Shown here: positions 55,994 to 64,000 of the stretch, one piece after another | Layout of the letters: each line of letters begins with the position of its first letter | How positions within the stretch are numbered: the stretch's first letter is position 1 | Assembly: GCA_963789275.1 (NCBI GenBank) | Contig: CAWBKF010000032.1 | Location: 62,001 to 126,000, forward strand | Length of the DNA: 64,000 nucleotides | Direction: 5' to 3' | DNA from: DAHUYF01 sp963789275 | GTDB taxonomy: Bacteria > Pseudomonadota > Alphaproteobacteria > ATCC43930 > CGMCC-115725 | Notes under the pieces: generated by a model | What the model saw: the letters and a program-made list of their open reading frames with translations, nothing else | The model's database searches: none | What the model was told of the DNA's origin: nothing | Position numbers and translations under genes: made by a program

Positions 55994-57154
55994 TTAAGCT
56001 TCTCGGGCGCCGCCGAGCGCCTGCTCGAGGTCGGCGATGAGGTCGTCGACCGCCTCGATGCCGACGGAAAGCCGCAGCAGGTCGGGTGGCGCCGGGCTGC
56101 CCGGCCCCTCGACCGAGGCGCGGTGCTCGATCAGGCTTTCGACCCCGCCGAGCGAGGTGGCGCGCTGCCAGAGGCGGACCCGCGCCGCTGCCGCGATCGC
56201 CGCCGCCTCGCCGCCGGCGACGCAAAGGCTCAGCATGCCGCCGAAGCCGGTCTGCATCTGGCGCCGGGCGACGGCGTGTCCCGGCGAAGCGGCAAGGCCG
56301 GGATAGAGCACCGTGCGGATGCGCGGGTCCCGGGCGAAATGCTCGGCGATCGCCTGTGCCGAGCGGCAGGATTGGGCGACGCGCAGATAGAGCGTGCGCA
56401 TGCCGCGCAGCAGCAGCCAGGCCTCGACCGGGCCGAGGATGGCGCCGTTGCCGGCACGCAGCGCGACGATGCGCTCCCAGAACGCATCCCGCCGCGCGGT
56501 CACCAGCGCGCCGGCGATGACATCGCTATGCCCGTTGAGGTATTTCGTCGCCGAGTGCATGACGATATCAGCCCCCAGCGCGAGCGGCTGCGTCAGCACC
56601 GGCGTCGCCGCGGTGCTGTCGACCGCCAGCAGCGCGCCGGCGCCATGCGCGACCGCCACGGCGGTGGCGATGTCGGTGATCTCCCAGGTGGGATTGGCCG
56701 GCGTCTCGATCCACACGAGGCGGGTGGCGCCCGGCCGCATCGCCGCCTGCAGCGCCGCGAGATCGGTCATGTCGACGAGATCGACGACGAGGCCCCAGTC
56801 GCGCGCCGTGGCGAGCAGCCAGCGCCGCAGCGCCCAATACATCACCTTGGGCGCCACCACATGGTCGCCGGGCCTCAGCGCGAGAAACACCGCCGTCGCC
56901 GCCGCCATGCCCGAGGCGAAGGTGAGGGCGGCCGCGCCCTGCTCGAGCCGCGCCAGCAGCGCTTCCGGCTGGTCGTAGCCGGGGTTGTCGGCGCGGCCAT
57001 AGACGCGGCCGCTGCGGTATTGGTTGTCGGGGTCGCGCTGATAGGTCGCGGCGAGATGGATCGGCGGCACTACCGCCCGGGTGGTCGCGTCGATCCAGCC
57101 CAGCGCCTGCGCCGCCACGCTCGCCGGATGCAACACCCCGCCGTCATCGCTCAT
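55994..57154 (-). CDS. Trans-sulfuration PLP enzyme (cystathionine gamma-synthase/lyase type)
   Basis: This 386-residue Cys/Met metabolism PLP protein has VVPPIHLAATYQRD, RVYGRADNPGYDQPEALLA, LTFASGMAAATAVFLAL and the Schiff-base lysine in MHSATKYLNGHSDVIAGALV. SLGGVESLIEHRAS and LLRLSVGIEAVDDLIADLE close it as in MetB/MetC relatives. It could be cystathionine gamma-synthase, a beta- or gamma-lyase, or O-acetylhomoserine sulfhydrylase; sequence alone does not separate these. The ATG at 57154 starts the conserved region. Confidence 0.85.
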   Translation of the reverse strand: MSDDGGVLHPASVAAQALGWIDATTRAVVPPIHLAATYQRDPDNQYRSGRVYGRADNPGYDQPEALLARLEQGAAALTFASGMAAATAVFLALRPGDHVVAPKVMYWALRRWLLATARDWGLVVDLVDMTDLAALQAAMRPGATRLVWIETPANPTWEITDIATAVAVAHGAGALLAVDSTAATPVLTQPLALGADIVMHSATKYLNGHSDVIAGALVTARRDAFWERIVALRAGNGAILGPVEAWLLLRGMRTLYLRVAQSCRSAQAIAEHFARDPRIRTVLYPGLAASPGHAVARRQMQTGFGGMLSLCVAGGEAAAIAAAARVRLWQRATSLGGVESLIEHRASVEGPGSPAPPDLLRLSVGIEAVDDLIADLEQALGGAREA

Positions 57155-57235
57155 GTCGTCCTCCCGCCCGCATCTTGCCGCGCCCCCGGCGGTCGGGCTA
57201 AACCATCGCCGCTCCGCCGCCACTATGTCCGTCGC

Positions 57236-57703
57236 ATGCCCCGCCTCCGTCCGCTTCTCGCCCTGCTGCTGCTCGTCCCGGTGCTCGGCGCCGCGGCGCC
57301 GCTCGCCGTGTTCAAGAAATCCGCGCTCACCATCGACACCGAAGCGGGGCCGCGGCGCTTCGTCATCGAGCTGGCGCTGACGCCGCAGGAGCAGGAGCAG
57401 GGGCTGATGTTCCGCCGCGAGATGGCGGCCGATGCCGGGATGCTATTCGATCTCGGCACGGAACGACAGGCGCTGTTCTGGATGCACAACACGCTCATTC
57501 CGCTCGACATGCTGTTCATCGCCGGCGATGGCCGCATCGCCGACATCCGTGAGCGGGCGGTGCCGATGTCGGATGCGACGATCCCGTCGAAGGTGCCGGT
57601 GCGCGCCGTGCTCGAGCTCAATGGCGGCACCGTCGCGCGCCTCGGCATCAAGCTCGGCGACGTCGTTCACTACGCGATCTTCGACAATGGCGGCCCCGGT
57701 TAA
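57236..57703 (+). CDS. DUF192 family exported protein
   Basis: This 155-residue protein has a signal peptide (PLLALLLLVPVLGAAAP) and a DUF192 domain with ALTPQEQEQGLMFRREMAAD, FWMHNTLIPLDMLFIAGDG and GGTVARLGIKLGDVVHY. The family is widespread and of unknown function, often secreted. It overlaps the convergent O-methyltransferase gene by four bases at the stops. Confidence 0.9.
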   Translation: MPRLRPLLALLLLVPVLGAAAPLAVFKKSALTIDTEAGPRRFVIELALTPQEQEQGLMFRREMAADAGMLFDLGTERQALFWMHNTLIPLDMLFIAGDGRIADIRERAVPMSDATIPSKVPVRAVLELNGGTVARLGIKLGDVVHYAIFDNGGPG

Positions 57704-58362
57704 CGCTTGCGCGCCAGCGTAATGCCGTCGGCGAGCGGCAGCAGCGACAGGTCGATGCGCTCGTCCGCGTGCAGCTTCTGATTGAGCGCGCGCAGCGCCG
57801 CGGTGTCGGGGTCGCGGCGGCGGAGATCGGCGACCCAGCCGCCCCACAGCACATTGTCGATGACGATGAGCCCGCCCGGCCGCAGCAGGCGGAGCGCGCG
57901 CTCGTAATAGCCGTCGTAATTCTCCTTGTCGGCATCGATGAAGACGAAGTCGAATGTGCCTTCCTGTCCGTCGCCGAGCAGCGCGTCCAGCGTCGTCAGC
58001 GCCGGGCCGAGGCGCAGCTCGATCTTGTCGGCGACGCCGGCCGCCGCCCAGTAGCGCCGCGCGACCGCCGTGGTCGCGGGATTGACGTCGCAGGCGATGA
58101 TGCGGCCCTCCGGCGGCAGCGCCAGCGCCACGGCGAGCGCGCTGTAGCCGGTGAAGGTGCCGATCTCGAGGCAGCGCCGGGCGCCCGCCAGCCGGGCGAG
58201 CAGCGCCATGAGCTGCCCCTGATCCGGCGCGATCTGCATGCCGCCGCCGGGCAGCCGCGCCGTCTCCTGGCGCAGCTTCCGCAGCACCGACGCCTCGCGC
58301 AGCGAGACATCGCGGATATAGGCGTCGAGCTTGTCCGAAAGCTGGATATGGCGCTTGGTCAT
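57700..58362 (-). CDS. O-methyltransferase (CCoAOMT-like, methyltransferase family 3)
   Basis: This 220-residue SAM enzyme has the helical N-terminus YIRDVSLREASVLRKLRQET, motif I CLEIGTFTGYSALAVALALP, and DFVFIDADKENYDGYYERAL with the metal-binding aspartates, then GGLIVIDNVLWGG. It matches bacterial relatives of caffeoyl-CoA O-methyltransferase, which methylate catechol-type hydroxyls. Intact. The tRNA-Pro gene lies upstream in the opposite direction. Confidence 0.9.
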   Translation of the reverse strand: MTKRHIQLSDKLDAYIRDVSLREASVLRKLRQETARLPGGGMQIAPDQGQLMALLARLAGARRCLEIGTFTGYSALAVALALPPEGRIIACDVNPATTAVARRYWAAAGVADKIELRLGPALTTLDALLGDGQEGTFDFVFIDADKENYDGYYERALRLLRPGGLIVIDNVLWGGWVADLRRRDPDTAALRALNQKLHADERIDLSLLPLADGITLARKR

Positions 58363-58499
58363 CTGGGTCCTCGTCCCGCCGGCGGCGCCGATCCTGGCGG
58401 GCGCCGGCGGGCGAGGGAAGGGCCGCCCGCGCCGGCCCTTGCGCTTTTGCCGGCGGGCGGATAGAAAATCCTCGGAATTCCAGGATTTCCCAGGATTTG

Positions 58500-58576
58500 C
58501 GGGGCGTAGCTCAGCCTGGTAGAGCGCCAGCTTTGGGAGCTGGATGCCGGAGGTTCGAATCCTCTCGCCCCGACCA
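58500..58576 (+). tRNA. tRNA-Pro (TGG)
   Basis: This 77-base cloverleaf has acceptor stem CGGGGCG / CGCCCCG, a D-arm AGCTCAGCCTGGTAGAGC, anticodon loop TTTGGGA with TGG, T-arm GGTTCGAATCC and an encoded CCA end. C1-G72 is as in proline tRNAs. Confidence 0.97.
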
Positions 58577-58596
58577 TCCGAGAGGTGAGGAGTGCC

Positions 58597-58893
58597 ATGG
58601 CGCTTGCCCGCATCTACCAGCCGGCCAAGACGGCGATGCAGTCCGGCCGGGCCAAGACGCATCATTGGGTGATCGACTACGAGGCGCCGACGGCGCGCGT
58701 GCCCGATCCGCTGATGGGCTGGAGCAGCGCCGGCGACACGCTGAACCAGGTGCGGCTGCGCTTCGACACCCAGGCGGAGGCCATCGCCTTCGCCCAGAAG
58801 CATGGTTTCGACTACGTCGTCATCTCGACGCATCAGCGCAGCTTCAAGCCGAAATCCTACGCCGAGAACTTCCGCTACGACCGGCCGAGATAG
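58597..58893 (+). CDS. ETC complex I subunit (NDUFS4-like)
   Basis: This 98-residue protein matches the bacterial NDUFS4/18-kDa family. It has ARIYQPAKTAMQSGRAKTHH, MGWSSAGDTLNQVRLRFDT and AEAIAFAQKHGFDYVV, ending in KSYAENFRYDRPR. It is an accessory subunit of respiratory complex I on the cytoplasmic side. The gene begins 20 bases after a tRNA-Pro, an arrangement I associate with alphaproteobacteria. GAGGTGAGGAG before the ATG is a good ribosome site. Confidence 0.93.
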   Translation: MALARIYQPAKTAMQSGRAKTHHWVIDYEAPTARVPDPLMGWSSAGDTLNQVRLRFDTQAEAIAFAQKHGFDYVVISTHQRSFKPKSYAENFRYDRPR

Positions 58894-58938
58894 CCGCTCG
58901 CCGCGCCGCGCCGCGCTTGCTAGAGTCCCGGGATCGGG

Positions 58939-59014
58939 GCGCCCTTAGCTCAGAGGATAGAGCAGCCGCCTTCTAAGCGGCAGGTCACTGGTTCGAGTCC
59001 AGTAGGGCGCGCCA
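58939..59014 (+). tRNA. tRNA-Arg (TCT)
   Basis: This 76-base cloverleaf has acceptor stem GCGCCCT / AGGGCGC, anticodon stem GCCGC / GCGGC with loop CTTCTAA (TCT), T-arm GGTTCGAGTCC and an encoded CCA end. Confidence 0.97.
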
Positions 59015-59237
59015 CTTGAATCAAGGAGTTACGGAATAGACTGGGCGCGCGCAAGGGCGGCGAGCTGCCGCGAGGCTCAATACGTTGTCGCGCACGATAG
59101 GTGCCGCGATAAATGAAGTCGGCGCGTTTCCGGGGAACTTTCGCCGCCGGGCAGCGATAACAGACGCCTCGCGCGAAGGGCGCATCAGCCGTGCCCAATG
59201 CGCCCGTTCCGCGAGAGCCGCGGGGAGCAGGACGCCC

Positions 59238-60278
59238 ATGCCCACAGCGGGTGATATCTACGAATCAGCGAAGGTGTTGGCCTTGCTGCAGGCCAGCTGG
59301 CTTGCCCCGATCAATCAATTGGCGCCGGTCGCCCGGGCCATTCGTCGCTTGAAGGCGCGCCGCCGCGACTGCCCCGGCGCGACCGAGCTCGCCATGGCGC
59401 ACCTGCTGTCCGATCAGGTGACACCGGAGGAGGCCTTCGAGCTTTACCGGAGGTGGCAGGACCGCCAACTGGAGCTGGCGATGCATATCCTCGCTCTCCG
59501 GCGTCCCGGTCGGACCTGGCGCCCCTCGATTCGCCTGACCGGGCGACAGTACCTCGACGCTGCCCTGAGCCGGGGGTCCGGCGCCATCCTGTGGATGAGC
59601 GACTTCATCTATGCACCGATCATCCTCCAACGCACGCTCCGGCAGGCCGGCTTCGCACAGATCCTGCTCTCGCGACCCGAGCATGGCTTCTCGGTGTCGC
59701 CGTTTGGCGTACGCTTCCTCAACCCATTGTGGCAGGCTGCTGAGAACCGGTTCCTGGCCGAGCGCGTGGTGATCGGGAACAACGATGCGGCGCCGGCGCT
59801 CAGGGTCCTGCGCGAGCGGCTGGCGCGCAACGGCGTCGTCGAGATCGCCGTCGCTGAGACCGGCCGGCGCACGATCGACCCCAAATTCCTTCAGGGGAGG
59901 CTCCGGGTGGCGAGCGGCCCCCTTCATCTCGCACGCACCTCCGGCGCCCCGATCCTGCCGATCACCGCGCTGCGCAGAGAGGATCGCAGCTACGAGGTAT
60001 GCATCGGGCGGGCGCTCGATACCGGTGACGGCGCCGAGCCGCTCTATGAGGCGGCAGCGGATGCCTATGCCGCGTGGCTCGAGCCCGTCGTGCGGCGGTA
60101 TCCAGACCAATGGAATGGCTGGATCGCGCTTGGCCGCCTCGTTGAGAATGTTCCAGGCTTCGCGGCAAGTTTCGATTGCGCGGAGGCGCTGTGCCGCGAC
60201 CTCAAGGCCTCTGGCGGGCGCTTGTCTGACGGGCAAGGTGCCCGTTTCCCTGCAACACTTGTCACCGGCCGGGGTTGA
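59238..60278 (+). CDS. LpxL/HtrB-like lysophospholipid acyltransferase family protein
   Basis: This 346-residue protein resembles the LpxL family fold without its clear HxxxxD. Instead it has GSGAILWMSDFIYAPIILQR and LRQAGFAQILLSRPEHGFS, then ERLARNGVVEIAVAETGRRT, FLQGRLRVASGPLHLARTSG and APILPITALRRED, the usual order of strand and substrate motifs. The basic N-terminus may sit on the membrane. The acceptor is unknown. The ATG at 59238 was chosen because a GGGAGCAGG site precedes it; a long upstream extension is poor in coding character. Confidence 0.65.
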   Translation: MPTAGDIYESAKVLALLQASWLAPINQLAPVARAIRRLKARRRDCPGATELAMAHLLSDQVTPEEAFELYRRWQDRQLELAMHILALRRPGRTWRPSIRLTGRQYLDAALSRGSGAILWMSDFIYAPIILQRTLRQAGFAQILLSRPEHGFSVSPFGVRFLNPLWQAAENRFLAERVVIGNNDAAPALRVLRERLARNGVVEIAVAETGRRTIDPKFLQGRLRVASGPLHLARTSGAPILPITALRREDRSYEVCIGRALDTGDGAEPLYEAAADAYAAWLEPVVRRYPDQWNGWIALGRLVENVPGFAASFDCAEALCRDLKASGGRLSDGQGARFPATLVTGRG

Positions 60279-60587
60279 ATCGAGAGCGCCAGCCGCCCCG
60301 CAGGTATTCATGGCAAGCGATCGCAGCAAGGCCGGCCGGACTCGCGTCACTGGCGAGTCCGCGGGGCTCCAGGTCTAGGCTGGCGATTGGTCACACCGCC
60401 GAGGGCGTCGGAAATGTAGCGGCCGGCGCGACCGCGTGCCTCGCCCGCGAGACGTCCCCGGGGCCATTGTGCCCCTGATCGGCCGAGCCTCGCCCGCTTG
60501 ATCGCCGGGCGACCGGGCACTTCGCAGGGAACTGGATGAATTCGTTGTTTGAGCTGGCGACCGCCGCGACGGCGGCTGCCGCTTGCC
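60279..60587. other. Gap between the acyltransferase gene and a microprotein gene
   Basis: No gene is visible. Short frames here are not supported by composition or ribosome sites. Confidence 0.5.
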
Positions 60588-60695
60588 TCAATCCCAGCGA
60601 TGTCGCCGGCGGTAGGAGATATAGGCGCGCAGGCCATAGCCCGCGGCGAACGCCAGGGCGATGATGGCCAGCAATGTGATCTGATCGAGGGCCAA
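60588..60695 (-). CDS. Single-span membrane microprotein (35 residues)
   Basis: A TTG-started frame gives 35 residues: a short acidic start (ALDQ), one membrane helix ITLLAIIALAFAAGYGLRAY and a basic tail ISYRRRHRWD. The ribosome site GAGGA is six bases before the TTG, a near-ideal spacing that decides the start. Positive charges after the helix predict the C-terminus inside. The function is unknown; size and layout are like small membrane regulators. Too short for routine gene calling. Confidence 0.6.
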   Translation of the reverse strand: MALDQITLLAIIALAFAAGYGLRAYISYRRRHRWD

Positions 60696-60986
60696 GGCTT
60701 GTCCTCGCCGATGGCACGCTCCGCCCGAGCCGCCTCTGTCGCTTCCGTAACCCATTGCTGCACTGCAGCGCAAGAGCCCGTTGCTCCGCATCATGGCGAT
60801 TTCGCAGGCAGCGGCGGAAGACACGAGAAAGTCGCAGGATTGTCATCTCGCGTTCGTTCTTCGTCCGCGAGATCGGTTAGGAGGGACTACCGATCCAGGG
60901 CTCGGCTCGAACGCTGGCGAACACGCGCCGCGGCGGCAACGGATGGGCCGGTTGGGCCGTTCATCCGGCGGGAGGAAGGGCCAACC

Positions 60987-61238
60987 ATGCGCAATCGCCG
61001 AGGATGGCGCACGGCGGCGCCGGCGCTGCTGCTGGCGCTGGCCGGCTGCGCCGGCCGCGTCTGGGTCGATCAGGCGAGCGCCGATGGCATCACGCTGCAT
61101 TGGTATACGCGCGAGGCCACGATCGATACCGCCCATGGCGAAGCGCTCGAGCACTGCCGTGGCTATGGCAAGGGCGTGGTGCTGCTCGACGAGTTCGCGG
61201 ACCAGGACATCACCCGGGCAAGCTTCGCGTGCCGCTGA
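60987..61238 (+). CDS. Small lipoprotein of unknown function
   Basis: This 83-residue protein has a basic start, a hydrophobic core and a lipobox (LLALAGCAG) near residue 21. The mature part is WVDQASADGITLHWYTREAT and AHGEALEHCRGYGKGVVLLD, ending in a cysteine. GGGAGGAAGG precedes the ATG at good spacing. Likely anchored in a membrane after lipidation. No known family. Its end is convergent with modC. Confidence 0.75.
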   Translation: MRNRRGWRTAAPALLLALAGCAGRVWVDQASADGITLHWYTREATIDTAHGEALEHCRGYGKGVVLLDEFADQDITRASFACR

Positions 61239-61239
61239 T

Positions 61240-62373
61240 TTAACTCGCCTCATCGTCGCTGAAGGCGGCTGAGGCGGGGTCGTAGCGGCCAAGGCTGCTG
61301 CGGTCGAGCGCCACGGTCTTGAGCAGCGCGAAGACCTCGCTGCCGACGGCGAGGTTGAGCTCGCGGGCGGCGCGCTGGGTGATGCGCGCCCAGAGCGCCA
61401 CCGGCTGCTCCGGCCGGCCGATATCGAGGCGGATATCGACCAGTGCACCCTCATCGGGCGCGATCTCGACGATGCGCGCCGCAACGATGTTGCGGATCGA
61501 GATGCCGGTGGGCCGCGCCGTCGCCAGCGCCACGTCGCGCGCGCGGATGCGCACGCGCACCGGCGTGCCGAGCGGCAGCGCCAGGCGCGAGACGCGCAGC
61601 CTGCCGCCGGCGAAGGCGAGCTCGCTCAGCCCATAGGTGACATCGTGGCCGGCCACCGTGGCGCGGATCACCGCGCCGGCCTCGTGACGGCCGGTGAGCG
61701 GGCGCAGATCGAGCCGGCTGGTGAGCTCCTCGACCGTGCCCACCGCCGCCACCTTGCCCGCCGATAGCAGCACCAGCGTATCCGCCAGCCGCACGATCTC
61801 TTCCATGGCGTGGCTGACATAGATGATGGGCAGCCGCAGCTCGTCGCGCAGCCGCTCGATGAAGGGCAGGATCTCCGCCTTGCGCGGCGCGTCGAGCGCG
61901 GCCAGCGGCTCGTCCATCAGCAGCAGGCGGGGCGATGCTAGCAAGGCGCGGCCGATGGCGACGCGCTGCTTCTCGCCGCCGGAGAGGTCGCCGGGCCGCC
62001 GCTCCAGCAGCGGTGCCAGACCGAGCAGCGCCACCACCGCGTCGAAGCCGACGGTGCGATCACGCCGGCCGGCGCCATAGGTGAGGTTGCCGCGCACCGA
62101 GTAATGCGGGAAGAGGCGGCCCTCCTGGAAGATATAGCCGAGACGGCGCCGCTCGGGCGGCAGGTCGATACGCTCCGCGCTCGAGAACAAGGTCTCGCCG
62201 CCGACCGCGATGCGGCCGCGATCGGGCCGCAGCAGCCCCGCCAGCATGTTGACGATGCTGGTCTTGCCGGCGCCGGAGCGGCCGAACAGCGCGGTGATGC
62301 CGGCATCGGGCGCGGTGAAGCGCGCCTCGATCTGAAACGTGCCGAGGCGCTTCTCGACCTCGACTTCGATCAC
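61240..62373 (-). CDS. modC: Molybdate ABC transporter ATP-binding protein
   Basis: This 377-residue ATPase has Walker A ALFGRSGAGKTSIVNML, the Q-loop GYIFQEGRLFPHYSVRGNL, signature DLSGGEKQRVAIGRALL and Walker B LLLMDEPLAALD. A C-terminal Mop/TOBE domain of about 130 residues includes SIRNIVAARIVEIAPDEGAL, which senses molybdate in ModC proteins. The GTG start overlaps the modB stop (GTGA). It would power uptake of molybdate or tungstate. No modA is next to modB in the window. Confidence 0.9.
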   Translation of the reverse strand: MIEVEVEKRLGTFQIEARFTAPDAGITALFGRSGAGKTSIVNMLAGLLRPDRGRIAVGGETLFSSAERIDLPPERRRLGYIFQEGRLFPHYSVRGNLTYGAGRRDRTVGFDAVVALLGLAPLLERRPGDLSGGEKQRVAIGRALLASPRLLLMDEPLAALDAPRKAEILPFIERLRDELRLPIIYVSHAMEEIVRLADTLVLLSAGKVAAVGTVEELTSRLDLRPLTGRHEAGAVIRATVAGHDVTYGLSELAFAGGRLRVSRLALPLGTPVRVRIRARDVALATARPTGISIRNIVAARIVEIAPDEGALVDIRLDIGRPEQPVALWARITQRAARELNLAVGSEVFALLKTVALDRSSLGRYDPASAAFSDDEAS

Positions 62374-63068
62374 GCCAACCCCTGCAGGCGCCGGCCGAGG
62401 CGGCGCGCCATGAGCTCGGAGACCACCAGCGCCGCCATGGCGATCACCACCGAGATCACCGCCAGCCGCCACGCCGCCGCGTCGCCGCCCGGCACCTGCG
62501 TCAACGCATAGAGCGCCAGCGGCAAGGTGCGCGTCTCGCCGGGGATGTTGGAGACGAAGGTGATGGTGGCGCCGAATTCGCTGATGCTGCGGGCGAAAGC
62601 CAGGATGATCCCGGTCAGGATGCCCGGCGCCATCAGCGGCAGGGTGATGGTGAGGAAGACGCGCGGCCGGCCCGCGCCCAGGGTGCGCGCCGCCTGCTCG
62701 AGGCGGCGGTCGACCAGCTCGAGCGAGAGGCGCATGGCGCGCACCATCAGCGGGAAGCCCATCACCGCCGAGGCGAGCGCCGCACCCTTCCAATTGAAGG
62801 CGAAGCTGATGCCCAATCGCTCGAAGAGAAAGCCGCCGATCGGGCCGTGATGCCCCAACAGCACCAGCAGCGCGAAGCCCACCACGACCGGCGGCAGCAC
62901 CAGCGGCAGATGGACGATGCCGTCGAGGATCAGCTTGCCGGGAAAGCGGCCGCGCGCCAGCAGGAAGGCTGCCGCCAGCCCGAGCGGCAGGCTGGCGATG
63001 ACGCTGCAGGCGCCGACGCGCAGGCTGAGGCGCAGCGCCTCGATCTCGAGGGGCGTGAGCTCAAGCAA
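62370..63068 (-). CDS. modB: Molybdate ABC transporter permease
   Basis: This 232-residue permease has five to six membrane helices and the binding-protein-dependent transport loop AARTLGAGRPRVFLTITLPL (EAA-like). LARSISEFGATITFVSNIPG-type text (FARSISEFGATITF) is typical of ModB. I placed the start at a TTG at 63068, where the homologous part begins (ELTPLEIEALRLSLRVG). It overlaps the stop of the upstream cystathionine lyase gene, so the transporter is expressed with it. The normal ModB length supports this start. Confidence 0.85.
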   Translation of the reverse strand: MLELTPLEIEALRLSLRVGACSVIASLPLGLAAAFLLARGRFPGKLILDGIVHLPLVLPPVVVGFALLVLLGHHGPIGGFLFERLGISFAFNWKGAALASAVMGFPLMVRAMRLSLELVDRRLEQAARTLGAGRPRVFLTITLPLMAPGILTGIILAFARSISEFGATITFVSNIPGETRTLPLALYALTQVPGGDAAAWRLAVISVVIAMAALVVSELMARRLGRRLQGLA

Positions 63069-64000
63069 GATGCTGGGCGAGGCGGGCGAAGCCGCGCTCG
63101 AGATCGGCGAGGAGATCGCCCTGATCCTCGAGCCCGGCATGGAGCCGCAGCAGCGCGCCGTCCTGCCAGGGTTTGACCGTGCGCAGCCGCTCGGGATGGC
63201 CGGGCAGGATCAGGCTCTCGAAGCCGCCCCAGCTCGCTCCCATGCCGAAGAGCTCCATGCCGTCGAGCATGGCGTCGATCGCCGGCTTCGCGATGTCGGG
63301 GCGCAGCACGATGCTGAAAAGGCCGCTCGACCCCGTGAAATCGCGCTGCCACAGCGCATGGCCGGGGCAGCTCTCCAGCGCCGGATGCAGCACGCGCGCC
63401 ACTTCCGGCCGCTCGGCGAGCCAGCGCGCCAGCGCCAGCGCCTGCGCCTGATGCTGGCGCATCCGCACGCCGGCAGTGCGCAGGCCGCGCAGCGCCAGGT
63501 AGCAATCGTCCGGCGCCGCGTGGGTCCCGAGCAGGCTCGCCATCTCGCGCACGCGCGGGAAGCTCGCCTCGGTGCAGACCGCGACCCCCATCATCGCGTC
63601 GGAATGGCCGACGATGTATTTGGTGGCGGCGATGATCTCGACATCGACGCCGAGTGCCAGCGGCTTGAAGAACAGCGGCGCCGCCCAGGTATTGTCGAGC
63701 ATCGTCGCGAGGCCGCGCGCCTGGGCGACCGCGACGATCGCCGGCACGTCCTGCACCTCGAAGGTATGGGAGCCCGGGCTCTCGAGATAGATCGCCTTCG
63801 TCTCCGGGCGCACCAGCGCCGCGATCCCCGCGCCGATGAGCGGGTCGTAGAAGGTGGCGGCGACGCCGAAGCGCTGCAGGAAGGCATTGGCGAAGCCGCG
63901 CACCGGCCCGTAGACCGAATCCGGCAGCAATACATGGTCGCCCTTCGCAAGATAAGCGAGCAGCACGGCATAGCAGGCGGCGGCGCCGGAGGCGAAGGCG
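63061..64000 (-). CDS. metC: Cystathionine beta-lyase, N-terminus outside the window
   Basis: The visible 312 residues begin within AFASGAAACYAVLLAYLAKG and continue with HVLLPDSVYGPVRGFANAFL, TMLDNTWAAPLFFKPLALGV and the Schiff-base lysine in IAATKYIVGHSDAMMGVAV. GMGASWGGFESLILPGHPER and VRLHAGLE-like text (LLRLHAGLEDQGDLLADLE) identify the MetC branch. The enzyme splits cystathionine to homocysteine, pyruvate and ammonia. The first 80 or so residues lie beyond base 64000. It overlaps modB by eight bases. Confidence 0.88.
   Translation of the reverse strand, partial: AFASGAAACYAVLLAYLAKGDHVLLPDSVYGPVRGFANAFLQRFGVAATFYDPLIGAGIAALVRPETKAIYLESPGSHTFEVQDVPAIVAVAQARGLATMLDNTWAAPLFFKPLALGVDVEIIAATKYIVGHSDAMMGVAVCTEASFPRVREMASLLGTHAAPDDCYLALRGLRTAGVRMRQHQAQALALARWLAERPEVARVLHPALESCPGHALWQRDFTGSSGLFSIVLRPDIAKPAIDAMLDGMELFGMGASWGGFESLILPGHPERLRTVKPWQDGALLRLHAGLEDQGDLLADLERGFARLAQHLA

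Noticed and set aside
55787..57703. Open frame of 638 codons on the plus strand
   Set aside because: Only the last 155 codons (DUF192, from 57236) are real; the rest mirrors the PLP enzyme gene.
58500..59014. tRNA genes as attachment sites of a genomic island
   Set aside because: No integrase, no repeat of a tRNA 3' end was seen in the window, and the genes around are ordinary.
61240..62793. modC reading frame extended upstream by 140 codons
   Set aside because: The extension overlaps modB out of frame; the GTG at 62373 overlapping the modB stop is the better start.
1..64000. CRISPR array, rRNA genes or replication origin
   Set aside because: No regularly spaced repeats, rRNA-like sequence or DnaA-box cluster was seen.

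Overview
The window is GC-rich and looks like an alphaproteobacterial chromosome. The evidence is a tRNA-Pro followed directly by an NDUFS4-type ETC complex I subunit gene, strong third-position GC bias, and the mix of protein families. I cannot name the genus. Roughly 1-53 kb is a surface-polysaccharide biosynthesis island and 53-64 kb is ordinary chromosomal background.

Layout. 1-3.2 kb: the end of an asparagine synthase gene, a broken GT4 glycosyltransferase and an ABC-2 polysaccharide exporter pair (Wzm/Wzt or KpsM/KpsT type). 3.2-9.1 kb: two divergent, related, very large glycosyltransferase-like proteins that I cannot assign to a family, then a left-handed beta-helix acetyltransferase. 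9.6-17.0 kb: the CDP-glucose route to 3,6-dideoxyhexoses (rfbF, rfbH, rfbG and a GT2), facing a thiamine-diphosphate enzyme and a short reductase. This set matches the logic of the branched sugar yersiniose A. 17.6-23.0 kb: a flippase-like membrane protein, a methyltransferase, a GT2 and a large GT-C membrane protein with a Cys-rich tail. 23.1-24.6 kb: an IS5-type insertion sequence. 24.7-30.9 kb: a membrane protein split by an in-frame TAG, a TylF-type methyltransferase and two acyltransferase-3 proteins. 31-36.8 kb: a DegT aminotransferase, a two-subunit transketolase, two methyltransferases and an RmlD-like reductase. 37.1-43 kb: an AAC(3)-fold acetyltransferase, a Nudix protein, a radical SAM/SPASM protein, an unknown conserved protein, a third acyltransferase-3 and an FkbM methyltransferase. 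43-50.9 kb: a heptose module (GmhA-like, GmhB-like, transaldolase, two epimerases, a domain-swapped HldE and a Gfo/Idh oxidoreductase). 51-53.2 kb: a nucleotide-sugar dehydrogenase-like protein and an SDR-like protein, both lacking canonical catalytic residues. 53.2-64 kb: an ion antiporter, an ICMT-like protein, two PLP sulfur enzymes (one cut by the window end), a DUF192 protein, an O-methyltransferase, two tRNAs, an LpxL-like acyltransferase, a 35-residue membrane microprotein, a small lipoprotein and modBC.

How it fits together. The sugar genes appear to build at least two unusual residues: a CDP-linked 3,6-dideoxyhexose, probably with a two-carbon branch, and a heptose or heptose derivative. 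Transketolase and transaldolase in the same locus could supply sedoheptulose 7-phosphate. Methyl-, acetyl- and acyltransferases would decorate the polymer, and the ABC pair would export it.

Caution. Many genes between 0.3 and 43 kb, and one near 50 kb, are broken by apparent single-base indels, some in homopolymers and some as compensating pairs. These look more like sequencing or assembly errors than real decay. They are listed as pseudogenes or as frameshifted CDS, with the full likely extent given.
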